Part shown: positions 31,900 to 42,660 of the stretch, piece after piece
How the letters are laid out: every line of letters begins with the position of its first letter
How positions within the stretch are numbered: position 1 is the stretch's first letter
Assembly: GCA_903813345.2 (NCBI GenBank)
Contig: CAIIXF020000002.1
Coordinates: 2,520,001-2,584,000, forward strand
Direction: 5' to 3'
DNA from: Owenia fusiformis
Lineage: Eukaryota > Annelida > Polychaeta > Sabellida > Oweniidae
DNA: 64,000 nucleotides
Position numbers and translations under genes: made by a program
The notes under the pieces: generated by a model
What the model was told of the DNA's origin: nothing
The model's input: only the letters and a program-made list of their open reading frames with translations
Database searches by the model: none

Positions 31900-34013
31900 C
31901 AGGGTGTTTCATAATGACCGTTCTGGACTAATTAAAACATCTTTGAATAAGCTCAACAGTCTTTACAACTTCTTACATACCTCTACAAAAGATACCCATT
32001 TTACCTTAAGCATAGAATCTGATAGCTGCTTTTTCCAAAATTAGCCATCTGCCCTGCAAACAGCTATGATAACCATGCCTCAATACACTATTATCTATAG
32101 TAATGTACAACTTCAGGCCCGTAAGACAATTTTCTCCAAGGGGGTGCGGTTTTTACTAAAGAGAATATAAAATTGTCAATTTTTTTGCCGCGTAAATCAA
32201 ATCGCGTAAGTCAGAGGGGGGTCGGTTACTACACCTATATTGGTGATTTTTTGGGCACTTTTAAAGTGTTTAGAATTAACAAATGCAACTTCCAAACGTT
32301 CCAATTGTTTTGTGGGGGTGTGAGGAGTGGTCCACTCCCCCTAAATTTTTTTAGAGTTTTGAGATGCTATTTGGTGCTTTCTGGGCACTTTCAAAGTGTA
32401 TGAGTCAATAAGAAAAAAGTTATTTTTTTCAAATTCTTTTGGGGGTGTCAAAGAGGATGAGAGGTTGAAGTGGGGTGGGGTGCCAGAGGGGGAGCAAGGG
32501 GTTGTCCCCCAGAAACATTGACCATATCAAGGTGCTATTTGATGATATCTGGGCTTAAAAAATGTCCGTGGCAATACATGAAATTCAGAATATTTTCTTT
32601 TGTTTTGTGGGAATGTGAGAGGTGGCTAACTCTCCTAGAACATTTTACAATTTAAATATGATATTTGGTGCTTCAGGGCACTTTTAAAGTGTATTAGTCA
32701 ATAAAAACATTGAAAAACAATCACAATTTTTTTCAAATTTGGGGGTGTCAAAGGAGGGAGGGAGGGGTGCCAGAGGGGGAGGTGGGGTTGGGGTGCCAGA
32801 GGGGGAGGTGGGGTTGGGGTGCCAGAGGGGGAGTAAGTGTTTGTCCCCCATATCTGTCCCCCAGAAACATTTACAATATCAAGGTGCTATTTGATGAAGT
32901 CTGGGCACTTTAAAAGTGTCTGTGCCTAAAAGTGCCTATTTTCCAAGAAAATTTTACAATTTTAAGATGCTATTTCGTGCTTTCTGGGCACTTTCAAAGT
33001 GTATGAGTAAATAACAAAATTTGAAAAATCTTATTTATAGGGGGAGATGGAGTCTGGAGTGGGGATGCCAGAGGGCGAGTAAGTGTTAGTCTCCCAGAAT
33101 CATTAACTCTATCAGGGAGCTATTTGATGATGTCTGGGCAATTTAAAAGCCACATAAAACAAATTCAGAACTTTTCCATTGTTTTGTTTGGGGTGTGACG
33201 GGTGGCCCACTCCCCCTAGAAAATTTTACAATTTACAACGCTATTTGGTGCTCTCTGGCCACATTCAAAGTGAATGAGTCAATTAAAGAATTTTAGAAAA
33301 TCACAATTTTTATCCAATTTCTTTTTTTTGGGGTGGTCAAGGGGGGGTCAGGGGGTGGGGGTGCCAGAGGGGGAGATGGGGTCGGGATGCAGGTGCAAAA
33401 TGCAAGAGGGGGAACAAGTGTTAGTCCCCCAGAAACACAAACTATATTAAGGAGCTATTTGATGATGTCTGGGCACTTTAAAAGTGTCTGAGACAAAACA
33501 CTTAAATAAATTTAGAACTTTTCCATTGTTTTGTGGGGGGTGTGAGGGGTGGCCAATACCCCTAAAGATTTTACAATTTTAATAATATTATGTTATTTGG
33601 TGCTTTCTGGGTACTTTCAAAGTGATGAGTCAATGAAAAAAATTACACCCCCCTCCCCGTCTGACGGCCCTGCCACTGATATGGATGCTGAGGATATATC
33701 CCAATGATATTTGAAAGACAAAAGTATTAAATATTTCAAAGAAATACCCAGAGAGCTCTTGGTGATTCAATGGATTATATAGCAATATGCTCCTCTCTTT
33801 AAATCCATTAAAAATGGTAGCCACAAATCACACAAACTGAGGGTATATTGATCATCAAACTTAAGTTAACAAGTTATGTTCTCATTGACCAGTCATACTA
33901 AAATTTGGCACATAAGTCCAGAATTGAATAACCTTTATCATGGTATATAAATTATGGGGCCACTTGATCTAGGATTGACTGTGGATGGGGGACGGTCATT
34001 ATGAAACACCCTG
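31900..34013. mobile_element. 2.1-kb TA-flanked element with CAGGGTG ends
   Basis: Terminal inverted repeats of 23 bp begin CAGGGTGTTTCATAATGACC on the left. The right end is its complement. TA flanks each end, which points to the IS630/Tc1/mariner group. No transposase is visible. The interior is dominated by a G-rich satellite-like array. Confidence 0.7.
32150..33640. repeat. G-rich tandem array, five units of about 270-350 bp
   Basis: The word GGGCACTTTCAAAGTGTATG or a close variant recurs near 32383, 32676, 32989, 33257 and 33608. Between occurrences are blocks such as GTGCCAGAGGGGGAG, TCCCCCAGAAACAT and GGTGCTATTTGATGA. Unit length varies through indels and a short inner repeat at 32765-32835. 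Small ORFs here are not coding. Confidence 0.85.
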
Positions 34014-34544
34014 TAGAGAAAGAAAAAATGAAAAAACTGATTTGAAAAGCGATGTATTTTCCTTTTTATGACCGCCATTTTTGTTTAAGACAGTTTTCTA
34101 AAATTTCAAAGATTGTATCAGTTCGAGCATTATATTGGGCACATTTTCTGAACAATTCAAAAGATTCTGTTCAGCGACCTTCTCTAGCTCCTACTTTTAG
34201 GTTTTTTTTTCAGTCACACTTTCAAAGGGCTAAAAAGGTTAGTTCATCATATTTAGGTTCATTCTGACCATGCACATTGTGATCCTTGTCATGTAAATAT
34301 TGATATGTGGAAATAGTTAAATTGACTAGAGGTCAAACCAGAACTCCCCAATTGAAAAAAAACTATGGAAAATCATCTCCAATTATCATCTAACTTACTA
34401 TTGATAATTAGTTGAAAGTTAGGTGTAACTATCAACTTAATTAACGCTTAATTTGCAACTTAATTAACGATTAATTACCATCAATATGCAAATGAGCTAT
34501 ATAGTGGTCGATTGTCACTGATTTACGTAAATTAGTTGAAAGTT
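34014..34544. other. Gene-free A+T-rich spacer with TTAATTAA-like words
   Basis: Repeated GATAATTAGTTGAAAGTTAG words at 34402 and 35053 flank the MITE at 34545, and similar sequence recurs at 38380-38480. This may be the remnant of another repeat. Confidence 0.4.
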
Positions 34545-35019
34545 ATTTCCCACGGCGACCTTGCGGTCTATGATTTCTGCGGCCAGTAACATTTCTACGC
34601 TCGCAGTGGAATTTCTGCCCTCTCATACTTTTGCAGTCACATTTCCCACGGCAGACGCACAATTTTAAATTTCTGTTGATGAATAATACTTTCATCATTT
34701 TATTTACATCGGGACAATTTATAAATGTTATTCATAGTGCTAGGATGTAATATCAAATGAAAAGTGATCGTGAAACATTGACAAATAATGATTCAATCTT
34801 GTTGAGCCAGTTGATTTCTACGGGGACCTCAGAAATGAACAACTATTATAACTCTGAGTTATAATTTCTACGCCTTCCCTGCGGCCTGTAAAAATCTGCA
34901 TACGCCGTACGGAGGCTGCAAGGCGAGCGTAGTTTTTCTACGCTCGCCGCAGAAATTCACCGATTTAATCGATCTGCGGTCGACTTGCGGCCGCCGTGCG
35001 ACAAATGTGACTGGGGTGT
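34545..35019. mobile_element. GC-rich MITE, copy 1
   Basis: About 475 bp aligning in the same orientation with 38917-39406, including TTTCTGCGGCCAGTAACATT and GTGATCGTGAAACATTGACA. The right end reads ACAAATGTGACTGGGGTG. The left end has lost the matching terminus. Confidence 0.75.
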
Positions 35020-35239
35020 TAGTTAATCTCTAATTATCACCTAACTTACTATTGATAATTAGTTGAAAGTTAGGTTTAAGTCAAATTTGTGACTTCTCAA
35101 AAATGACTGACTTCTTTTTTGCTTCCCTTCACCCGGAGATTTTTGCTTCATCTTGAACTATTTTCTGATGGAATATTCATCTTAATTAGGATCTTTCAGA
35201 ACAGACAACATTGAACTTGAACTATTGAAATTTCACAGC

Positions 35240-35461
35240 AAGAGGAGGGAAAACCCCATGATTCAATTGATGACATACCTTCGCGCACCTCCTTTTGTCG
35301 AAAACGTACCCTCCATCTTGGTTTTCAAAGTTTTCAAATTGACCTAGTTTTAAACCAATCAACGATCGACTCGCTAAACCAATCAGCGACGATGTCATCT
35401 CAATACAGATTTACATTATAAGCGTATGTCATCTTTGAACACTGGGGTTTCTCCCCCTCTT
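35240..35461. mobile_element. 226-bp-family MITE, inverted copy
   Basis: Reverse complement of 6114-6339 with the same ends (AAGAGGAGGGAAAACCCC and GGGGTTTCTCCCCCTCTT). It is independent of the segmental duplication. Confidence 0.75.
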
Positions 35462-36452
35462 TTTCAAAGCTATTCTATTTTGCAAATTTTTAAGATTCAT
35501 GAAAAGCATGTGAAAACATCATTATTGCCATCAACAACTAAAATCAGAACACAAACATTAGACTATAATGTTACATAATAAGTCCGTAACAGATGTAATC
35601 AAAAATATGTTTTGAAATGTCTTTGATCTAACAATCATTATTTACAGTGGCGTAGCCAGGATTTGGTGACCAGGGGTTCATTTTTTTTATTATTATCCAC
35701 AAATCTCCACCTTCATTGGGGTTCCTCATATAAAACCTTAAAAGTAATTTTCTTACATACAATTTACACCCCCTCCAAAAGTGTGTCAACCGTAACTCCC
35801 CCATGTCGTGTTTAAGCCTCCTTATGTTTGAATTCTTATTCGTAAAATATGTACGGTACATTTGTTTAATGAAATCCAAATCAAGAGTTAACATGTATTG
35901 AGCTAAGTTTAAGGGGAAATCGTAACACATTTTTAAGGAACACATGCTTGGTGTCAAATTCTGAAACATGCAATTCCCACAATTTAATACTGAGATTATG
36001 ATTTTTCTAAAAAAAACTCCAAATCAAAAGATTTTATTTTGTATATCATTTTATAATAGAGGAGTGTTCATTCATACTGACCTTATATTTAGTTACTGAA
36101 TTGAAGAATAATTATAGCAAATATTTTCGAAGAATGAAATATTTATTTAATCATGGCGTACAAAAAGTCTTTATAGTTATTTAAATACTCTTTGACGATA
36201 GAAGTGGCAGTTGATAATAAGTTTTGTAAAAAATGAAACAAAGCCTGAAATTCCAAACTGACCAAATTGAAATAACACGATATCTATTGTACTCCGTAGG
36301 CTCTAAAATTAAACCTCTTTCAAATTGCAATGCCTTACAACAAAATACCCCTACTATAGTGCTGAAAATACCCATTTGTTCTTTCTTTGACATGAAAATA
36401 TAAAGTTCAAAATTCAAATTCAAGTCCAAGTACAGGTGACAGGTCCAAATAC

Positions 36453-36677
36453 ATGTGTGACTTTCTGTACTCAAGAAAGATTCCCGGTCTTCTTAAATAT
36501 GCAACTGTCATAGCAAAGTTTCTAACTATTCCACTTGACCCAAATAAACCTGAGCTTTGTGAAAATTGTGGAGCACTAGAGGGAGACATTATCTCACACA
36601 GAGCAGCAGTGTGCACGGAAACTGCTCCAGAACGAAACAATATGCTGAATAGCATGCATGGTTCAAAAATTGAATGA
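36453..36677 (+). pseudogene. LINE C-terminal fragment
   Basis: Encodes FLYSRKIPGLLKYATVI and the cluster CENCGALEGDIISHRAAVC, resembling the post-RT Cys/His region of LINE ORF2. No other part of the protein is adjacent. Confidence 0.5.
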
Positions 36678-36689
36678 AAACAATATATA

Positions 36690-36985
36690 ATAACCAAATA
36701 TGAAAGACTCATGACAATGTTGCAATTTTTAACTGAACAATGAAATCTGGTAGAAATATGCTATTGTTCGCAAAATCGATGAAAATTGAAAAGATGTTTT
36801 TTGACCCCCATGTCACATAAATGGTTATATCTCGAGCCAGGGTTGTTGAAAATTGTTCTATTATATGTCATTTTGTTGCAAATTAAATTATCTTTAAAGT
36901 GATATATCATTGTTGGTGTACATGTTAAAAAATAAATATTTATCAGGAATAATGGCTAGGGGGGTGGTTTTTTTGGCCCACCCTG
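36690..36985. mobile_element. Remnant ending GGCCCACCCTG/TA
   Basis: The right terminus matches the CACCCTG-TA end seen at 34013 and again at about 51430. The left terminus was not found. Confidence 0.35.
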
Positions 36986-37054
36986 TAATTAAAAACTCTA
37001 ATGTAGAATTAAACACACCGTTCCAATAAGCTAACCGTTGAGTTATGACGTGCA

Positions 37055-37255
37055 ATTAAAACCCCAGAGGTGCAATTTTTTACTTGCTTTTAACTTTGTA
37101 AACTTTTATAATTATTTGTTTTGTTATATTTTGTTCTTTGTTTATTACTTGTATAAATGTTGTATATGTTTTGGTTATTTTTGTATTGTTTGATTGATTT
37201 ATGTTTACATGTTTAATCCATTTTATTATGGGAATAAAAGCGACATAAATACATG
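37055..37255 (+). mobile_element. LINE 3' UTR end
   Basis: T-rich sequence ending TTATGGGAATAAAAGCGACA then TAAATAC. It resembles the 3' terminus of CR1/L2-like LINEs and is followed by unrelated DNA. Confidence 0.45.
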
Positions 37256-38681
37256 TGTGCTTTTCATACTAACTCATTTCAAAAAAGTTTCTATTATTTG
37301 ATATTTGCTTTTGGGGACTAATCAGCTCCGGGCAAGATTTTTTTGATTGAAATGAAACAAAACGAAGGCGCACAGATTTGAAAGAAAATGTGTTTTCATC
37401 GTTAGAAAGACAATAAGTAGTTGTTTTTATGTTAAAATAAAAATAACAAATTTTATGTTAAATTGATTGAACTTTATTTATAATTATGGGAAAAATTTTC
37501 AGTTGCTTGAAAAAGATTTAAAGAGTAAATTGAAATATTGCAAAACTAAATCAATTTGTTAGTGTTAAGACATTTGGTTTATTTCACCGAATATGAAGCA
37601 GCTTTTAAGTTGCGCGAAATTATTGTTATTTCTTTGCATAATGTCATGATGATCCAGGGTCTTCCCAAAATTAGACAATCCCAACCCGTGCCTAAGGTTG
37701 CCAAACTTTTGGAGAGAAGTGTACAACTTTATTATGTTTTTATTTTCAGGTCATATAAACTGAATTTAATGTTCCTGGTTTTCAACAAATATATTTTTGG
37801 GAAACCCTGACCGGGGGTTCGTCCGAACCCACCGAACCCCCGGTCCCTACGGCTATGATTTAGAAGAGCACATTTGGATTACTTGTGAAATATAGCTAAC
37901 CCATGTTAGTACCTAAATTGCATTCTAGGATTAATATTATATGATCTGATTCAAAAAGATTTTCAAATTCATAAACATTTCAGACAGAAGTGTGAATAAG
38001 ATTTAACATACATTGTATTCATGTTCTACTTACCCTTATAATAACGTTGACCAAATTTCATGGTAGTATAAACACCATTTAAGTTGTAATTCTCAATTTT
38101 TAAGAGAAATATCTCCCACATGTTTTTTTTCTTTTTCCACCATCTTGAAATTAAATGTAAGGGGTTTGTATTTCTAAATCATGGGCCTAATTTACGACTA
38201 ATTAACATTATAAATCATCCTATATGTTAAATATCAACCAAAAATCTACTTCAGAACAAAAAAGTTTTAATTTACCACTTACTATCACCCTCAAACATTT
38301 TCATATCTTAATTATCAACTAAAAATCATAAATCAGCAATACTGTAAGTTAATTTACGTTGAACTTGCTACTGATAATAAGGCCATAATTATCATTAATT
38401 TAATTAACGCTTAACTTTAATTCCAATTGCCGGCAGAATTGTTGATAATTAGTTGTAAATTTGTTGGTAATAAGTTAGGAATTAGTTTTATTTTTCAATT
38501 GGGTCTGTTATCTTTGTTCAAAAAATGTCTAAAAATGCAACATTTTTTGTCACTTCCTGTTTTGTCAATTCCTGTTAACTTCTATGGCACCTTAAACGTA
38601 ATGTCATCAGAAATATAAACTAAAAGTCCTCTATTCGACTTTACGTAAACAGGATCCTGAAAACCATTTATACTTAATTCT
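37256..38681. other. Gene-free A+T-rich DNA
   Basis: No supportable gene. Positions 38160-38510 are rich in TAATTAA and GATAATTAG words like those near 34400. Confidence 0.4.
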
Positions 38682-38916
38682 TTAAGATTTAAGTTCATCG
38701 TCAGTTAAATCACCCACTTCACAAACAGATGCCACGTGACATTTCTCTTGATAAATTCTGTCTTTGAAAGACATAAGGCGTGCACCCTGGTGGGCTTTGA
38801 TGCTATTTATATTGCAGAAAAGAAATTTAATATTTTCGCTAATATGATCTGGAGTTTTGGCGCTTGGGGCCGGCCCAGAGTTTAGCTCGATATCAGAGCT
38901 CAGTAAAATCAGGACC
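38682..38916 (-). pseudogene. LINE ORF2 start with decayed 2A-like motif
   Basis: Encodes LILLSSDIELNSGP, where the 2A core DxExNPGP has Ser in place of the first Pro. It is followed by an endonuclease start (FLFCNINSIKAHQGARLM, VASVCEVGDLTDDEL). The GC-rich MITE at 38917 cuts off the upstream part. The layout is the same as in LINE-b but the sequence is distinct. Confidence 0.7.
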
Positions 38917-39406
38917 ACCCCAGTCACATTTCATGCGGCCGCCATGCGGCCTATCATTTCTGCGGCCAGTAACATTTCTACGCTCGCCGTGGAATTTCTG
39001 CGCTCTCATACTTTTGCAGTCACATTTCCCACGGCAACCGCACGGCGAACTTTAAATTTCTGTTGATAAATGATAGTTTTTTCATTTTATTTACATCAGG
39101 ACAATTTATAAATGTTATTCAAAGTGCTAGGATGTAATATCAAATGAAAAGTGATCGTGAAACATTGACAAATAATGATTCAATCTTGTTGAGCCAGTTT
39201 ATTTCTACGGGGACCTTAGAAATGAACAAATATTATAACTCCGAGTTATAATTTCTACGCCTTCCCTGCGGCCTGTAAAAATCTGCATACGCCGTACGGA
39301 TGCCGCAAGGCGAGCGTAGTTTTTCTACGCTCGCCGCAGAAATTCACCGATTTAATTGTTCTGCGGTCGACTTGCGGCCGCCGTGCGACAAATGTGACTT
39401 GGGTGT
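38917..39406. mobile_element. GC-rich MITE, copy 2
   Basis: Ends ACCCCAGTCACATTT and AAATGTGACTTGGGTG are inverted repeats continuing into GCGGCCGCC on both sides. It lies between a LINE ORF2 start and a LINE ORF1 piece, and probably inserted into that element. Confidence 0.75.
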
Positions 39407-39767
39407 AACTCATTTACATTCGGTTGGTAAATTATCATACCAAAACAGGGTACGAAAAGAGAGTCATATCACTTAAGGTTGCATGACAATTTGAGAACAA
39501 AATCTACCCTTTAATCACAGTCATCTTTGGTCATTATTGAAAATGTCCCAAATGATATTGCAGGACTAAACATTTCACTCCAATGAATGTGCAGTTACAA
39601 AGTTAGTTGATTTTATCTTCAATATTGTCAAGGATTCTCATTTGTTGGATTGTGCAAGATCTCTTGGACTTGCAGAGAATTTTACCATTGATGCTCCAAG
39701 CTGATTCAACTTCTGGGTGGTGTCTGAGCTTATACAGTAAGGCAGAGTTTTTGTTGCCCAGGTCCTC

Positions 39768-40172
39768 TTAGACTGAGATGGGGGATCTCGTTTCTCGAAG
39801 GCATTTTTTGTTTCTCAGTATAGATTCTCTTGTATACCTGAATTCGAGTTTGGCTATTATAGGTCTTGGCGATGTGTTAAGGTTAGGCCTCGTTTTGCCA
39901 AACCGATGGGAGACTTCAAAGTCATCAGGTGATAGCGTAGGCATGCAGATGTAATTAAAGTTACTCGCAAATGATGTATCCATTGCATGGAGTAGGTTAT
40001 TTTCTTTGATATAGCGAAACATATGAGTAAACAAAACAAATTGTGTGGATTTCCCAGTGTTTCTATGCAAAATAGCACGCTCCGTCACAGTGGACAAATT
40101 TTTCGATACCAGCCTGTGATTATAACTATTTACAAAATTTACACTGCCTTCAGATATATCCGGGACATTCAT
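39768..40172 (-). pseudogene. LINE ORF1 fragment
   Basis: A 134-residue frame with SHRFGKTRPN, SPRPIIAKLEFRYTRESIL and RNKKCLRET. These resemble the RNA-binding part of LINE ORF1 proteins (usually R-PRPIIVKF followed by a helix). With the ORF2 start at 38682-38916 on the same strand it probably formed one element. A stretch upstream (40122-40300) recurs at 31593-31775. Confidence 0.6.
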
Positions 40173-40464
40173 TCGTCAATCTGTGGAGGCTTCCTTTCTT
40201 GTGAAGGATTTAACTAAAGTCCTCAATCAAATCATCGCTAGTATCATCTGTCGTACTCCGATTTAACAATTATTGGTCCAATAATTTTAGCTTCACCGAG
40301 AAGTGGGGACACATCCGATTTTAATAGCGAAATAGGACACATAGGTTAACATTTTTAGGTGAAATTTTGAGCAAGTATGCACAACCGAAAAGAGTAGGAC
40401 ACGGTATTTTTCGATTCTCTAAGCTCTAAGATGTTACCCAGGTAAAGCGATCTATGTGGCTATA

Positions 40465-41128
40465 TAACCACCCTATGCAGACAGAGCCTGTGGGAAATAT
40501 TGGGTGCGGCGCAAATGAGCGGAGGGTGCGGAGCTAACGGTCATTTTTGAATTTAAAATTGGGATATTTCTGAAACTAAGCCGTTTTGGGACTTCAAATA
40601 TACCAAGATATGTGTATTTGACACCAAATATCAATACAATTGTGAAAATAGTAGCGCAATTCATTCTATAGCGACGCAGTGTGCCTTAAACCTTTCCCAG
40701 ACCTATATATTTTGAAATTATCCTTTTAATACTGAGTCCCCAGCATTCATAAAAAATGGTGTTCAAGGTACACTATCTATACAAATTATTTTTGCATCTT
40801 GGAAGCCAGGCAGTATCTGTGTGATTTTATAAAAATTCGGAAATGTTTTTCAGATATGAGCCCCCTCTAAATATTGGGTGCGGAGGAGCTCCATAAACGC
40901 ACCTCCGCACCCAATATTTAGAGGGGGCTCATATCTGAAGAACATTTCCGAATTTTTATAAAATCACACAGATACTGCCTGGCTTCCAAGATGCAAAAAT
41001 AATTTGCATGGGTAGTGTATCTTGAACACCATTTTTTTATGAATGCTGGGGACGCAGTATTAAACACCGTGGCTAGTCGATCTATGTGGATGCAGTCATT
41101 TATATGTAATGTATCGTGGGTACTCGCG
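40465..41128. repeat. Inverted repeat arm, left (interrupted by foldback)
   Basis: Positions 40470-40729 and 41060-41128 together form the reverse complement of 45172-45499. The foldback at 40730-41059 splits this arm at a TTAA. Confidence 0.85.
40730..41059. mobile_element. 330-bp foldback inserted at TTAA (piggyBac-type target)
   Basis: Almost the whole element is a palindrome with arms of about 155 bp and a loop near AGCTCCATAAACG. TTAA stands on both sides (40726-40729, 41060-41063). The other arm of the host repeat (around 45240) has a single TTAA at the same place, the empty site. No coding capacity. Confidence 0.85.
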
Positions 41129-41553
41129 TACATTATAGGGAATGGGATCATTGCAAAAATATGACAGCAAATCGAGGTAAGTGATCTCAGAGTTTCTACT
41201 TAACATTGTGACTTGAAATCTTGCACACATATTCAATATACATAGTATGACAATGTGTGAAAGTTTCAGCTACCATATGCCTGTTATAGGGAAGATATTT
41301 GAAAAACATTTCGTAAACGTCAACATATATGTATAAAATGGATGCACCTATGTATCATTTGGATTCAGAACGGTAACAAATGGATGCTTTAATAAATTAT
41401 ACTTTTATCATAATGATTTATTTACTGATGGACAACTGGCCAAATTTTCTTTGTATCCATTGTTTGGATAAACATTCCTCATTCAGTAAATTAATTAGCC
41501 ACCCCATTACAAGTAGTCTAAAGACACCCTCATGAAAAATTGAAAATAATATA

Positions 41554-42658
41554 GTAGCCCGGACAGAATTGTTCAATGGTCACTTTTTCTTTAATAACTT
41601 TTTTAATTTTCAGTATTATCAAAATCTGATTACATATTTGAAAACTAGCGTAAAATTCTGACATACAAAAACAATATTTAAGGAACATCTCTTAATTTAT
41701 TGATATTATAGGCGTTCATAGTATGAGTGACGCAAATACATAATTCACCATTTTGTCTCATATTTGTTCAAAATGGCGGCATATTTCGTGGTCTGAATGT
41801 TCAGTTGAAAGTTAATATTTAAGAAATGGCATTGGCCTACGAAATCATGTAGACTGCTGCTTTGGTATGAGGTAATGACTGCATTTATAACCTTTTGTTT
41901 TAAATTGATTTGTATGTATACCATTACTTAAAAAGGTTTGTACATTGTATGTATAGTATATTGGTAAGGTCGCAGGACTTAAAGTTTTTTGGCCATTCCA
42001 TTGTTACTCGTAGTGGATTAGCAATCCTTGTTCGTTTAACCTGTGCAACTATAGGGTCATACTGCCACAGTTTGTAATGTCTTTCCCAGTCACACGCCTC
42101 TTAACCCATCCTTGGCATGCATGTGAATTGTTCTTCAGCTTTTCAATGGCCTCTGAGATGGCTGTTTGGAGTTCTTGAAAAGATTGAGGACCTACTCTCG
42201 TCACACCCCCCACACATTGGGGCGCCACCTTTTCACATCCTCTTGAACACAGCCCCGAACATTTCAATAGAGTTGATTTCATATGCCCTTGGAGGGAGTT
42301 GACTTCTTGTATTTGATGATTGGTCAGTTGCTGCATTACATCAGGATTGTAACAGTGGTAGCATGCCCCTATAGTCCTGTGACAATCTTTAAATATTAAC
42401 TTTTAACTGAACATTCAAATTCACAAAATATGCCGCCATTTTGAACAAATATGAGGCAAAATGATGAATTATGTATTTGCGTCAGTCATACTACGAACGC
42501 CTATAATATCAATAAATTAAGAGATGTTCCTTAAATATTTTTTTTGTATGTCAGAATTTTACTCTAGTTTTCAAATATGTGATCAGATTATGATAATACT
42601 GAAAATTAAAAAAGTTATTAAAGAAAATGTGACCATTGAACAATTCTGTCCGGGCTAC
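41554..42658 (-). mobile_element. Tc1-like element, 1.1 kb, inverted repeats about 280 bp
   Basis: Ends GTAGCCCGGACAGAATTGTT and AACAATTCTGTCCGGGCTAC with TA flanks. The arms extend to the ATGCCGCCATTTTG / CAAAATGGCGGCAT words. The middle carries a decayed transposase on the minus strand. Confidence 0.8.
42049..42336 (-). pseudogene. Decayed DDE transposase fragment
   Basis: In one minus frame QLPPRAYEINSIEMFGAVFK resembles the final catalytic-region motif of Tc1/mariner-type transposases (commonly LPPYSPDLNPIE followed by W and K). The next piece (FQELQTAISEAIEKL) sits in another frame. Stops and frame changes show that it is dead. Confidence 0.55.
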
Positions 42659-42660
42659 TA

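Larger units (their letters stand above)
35645..37851. mobile_element. Possible 2.2-kb element with CAGTGGCGTAGCCAGG-type ends
   Basis: The left end CAGTGGCGTAGCCAGG with ACCAGGGGTTC, and the right end GAACCCCCGGT followed by CCTACGGCTATG, form a loose inverted repeat. No transposase is seen. LINE pieces lie inside. The two ends could also belong to separate insertions. Confidence 0.3.

Noticed and set aside
32173-32913. Glycine-rich small ORFs
   Set aside because: They translate the G-rich tandem array, and the frames shift between units.
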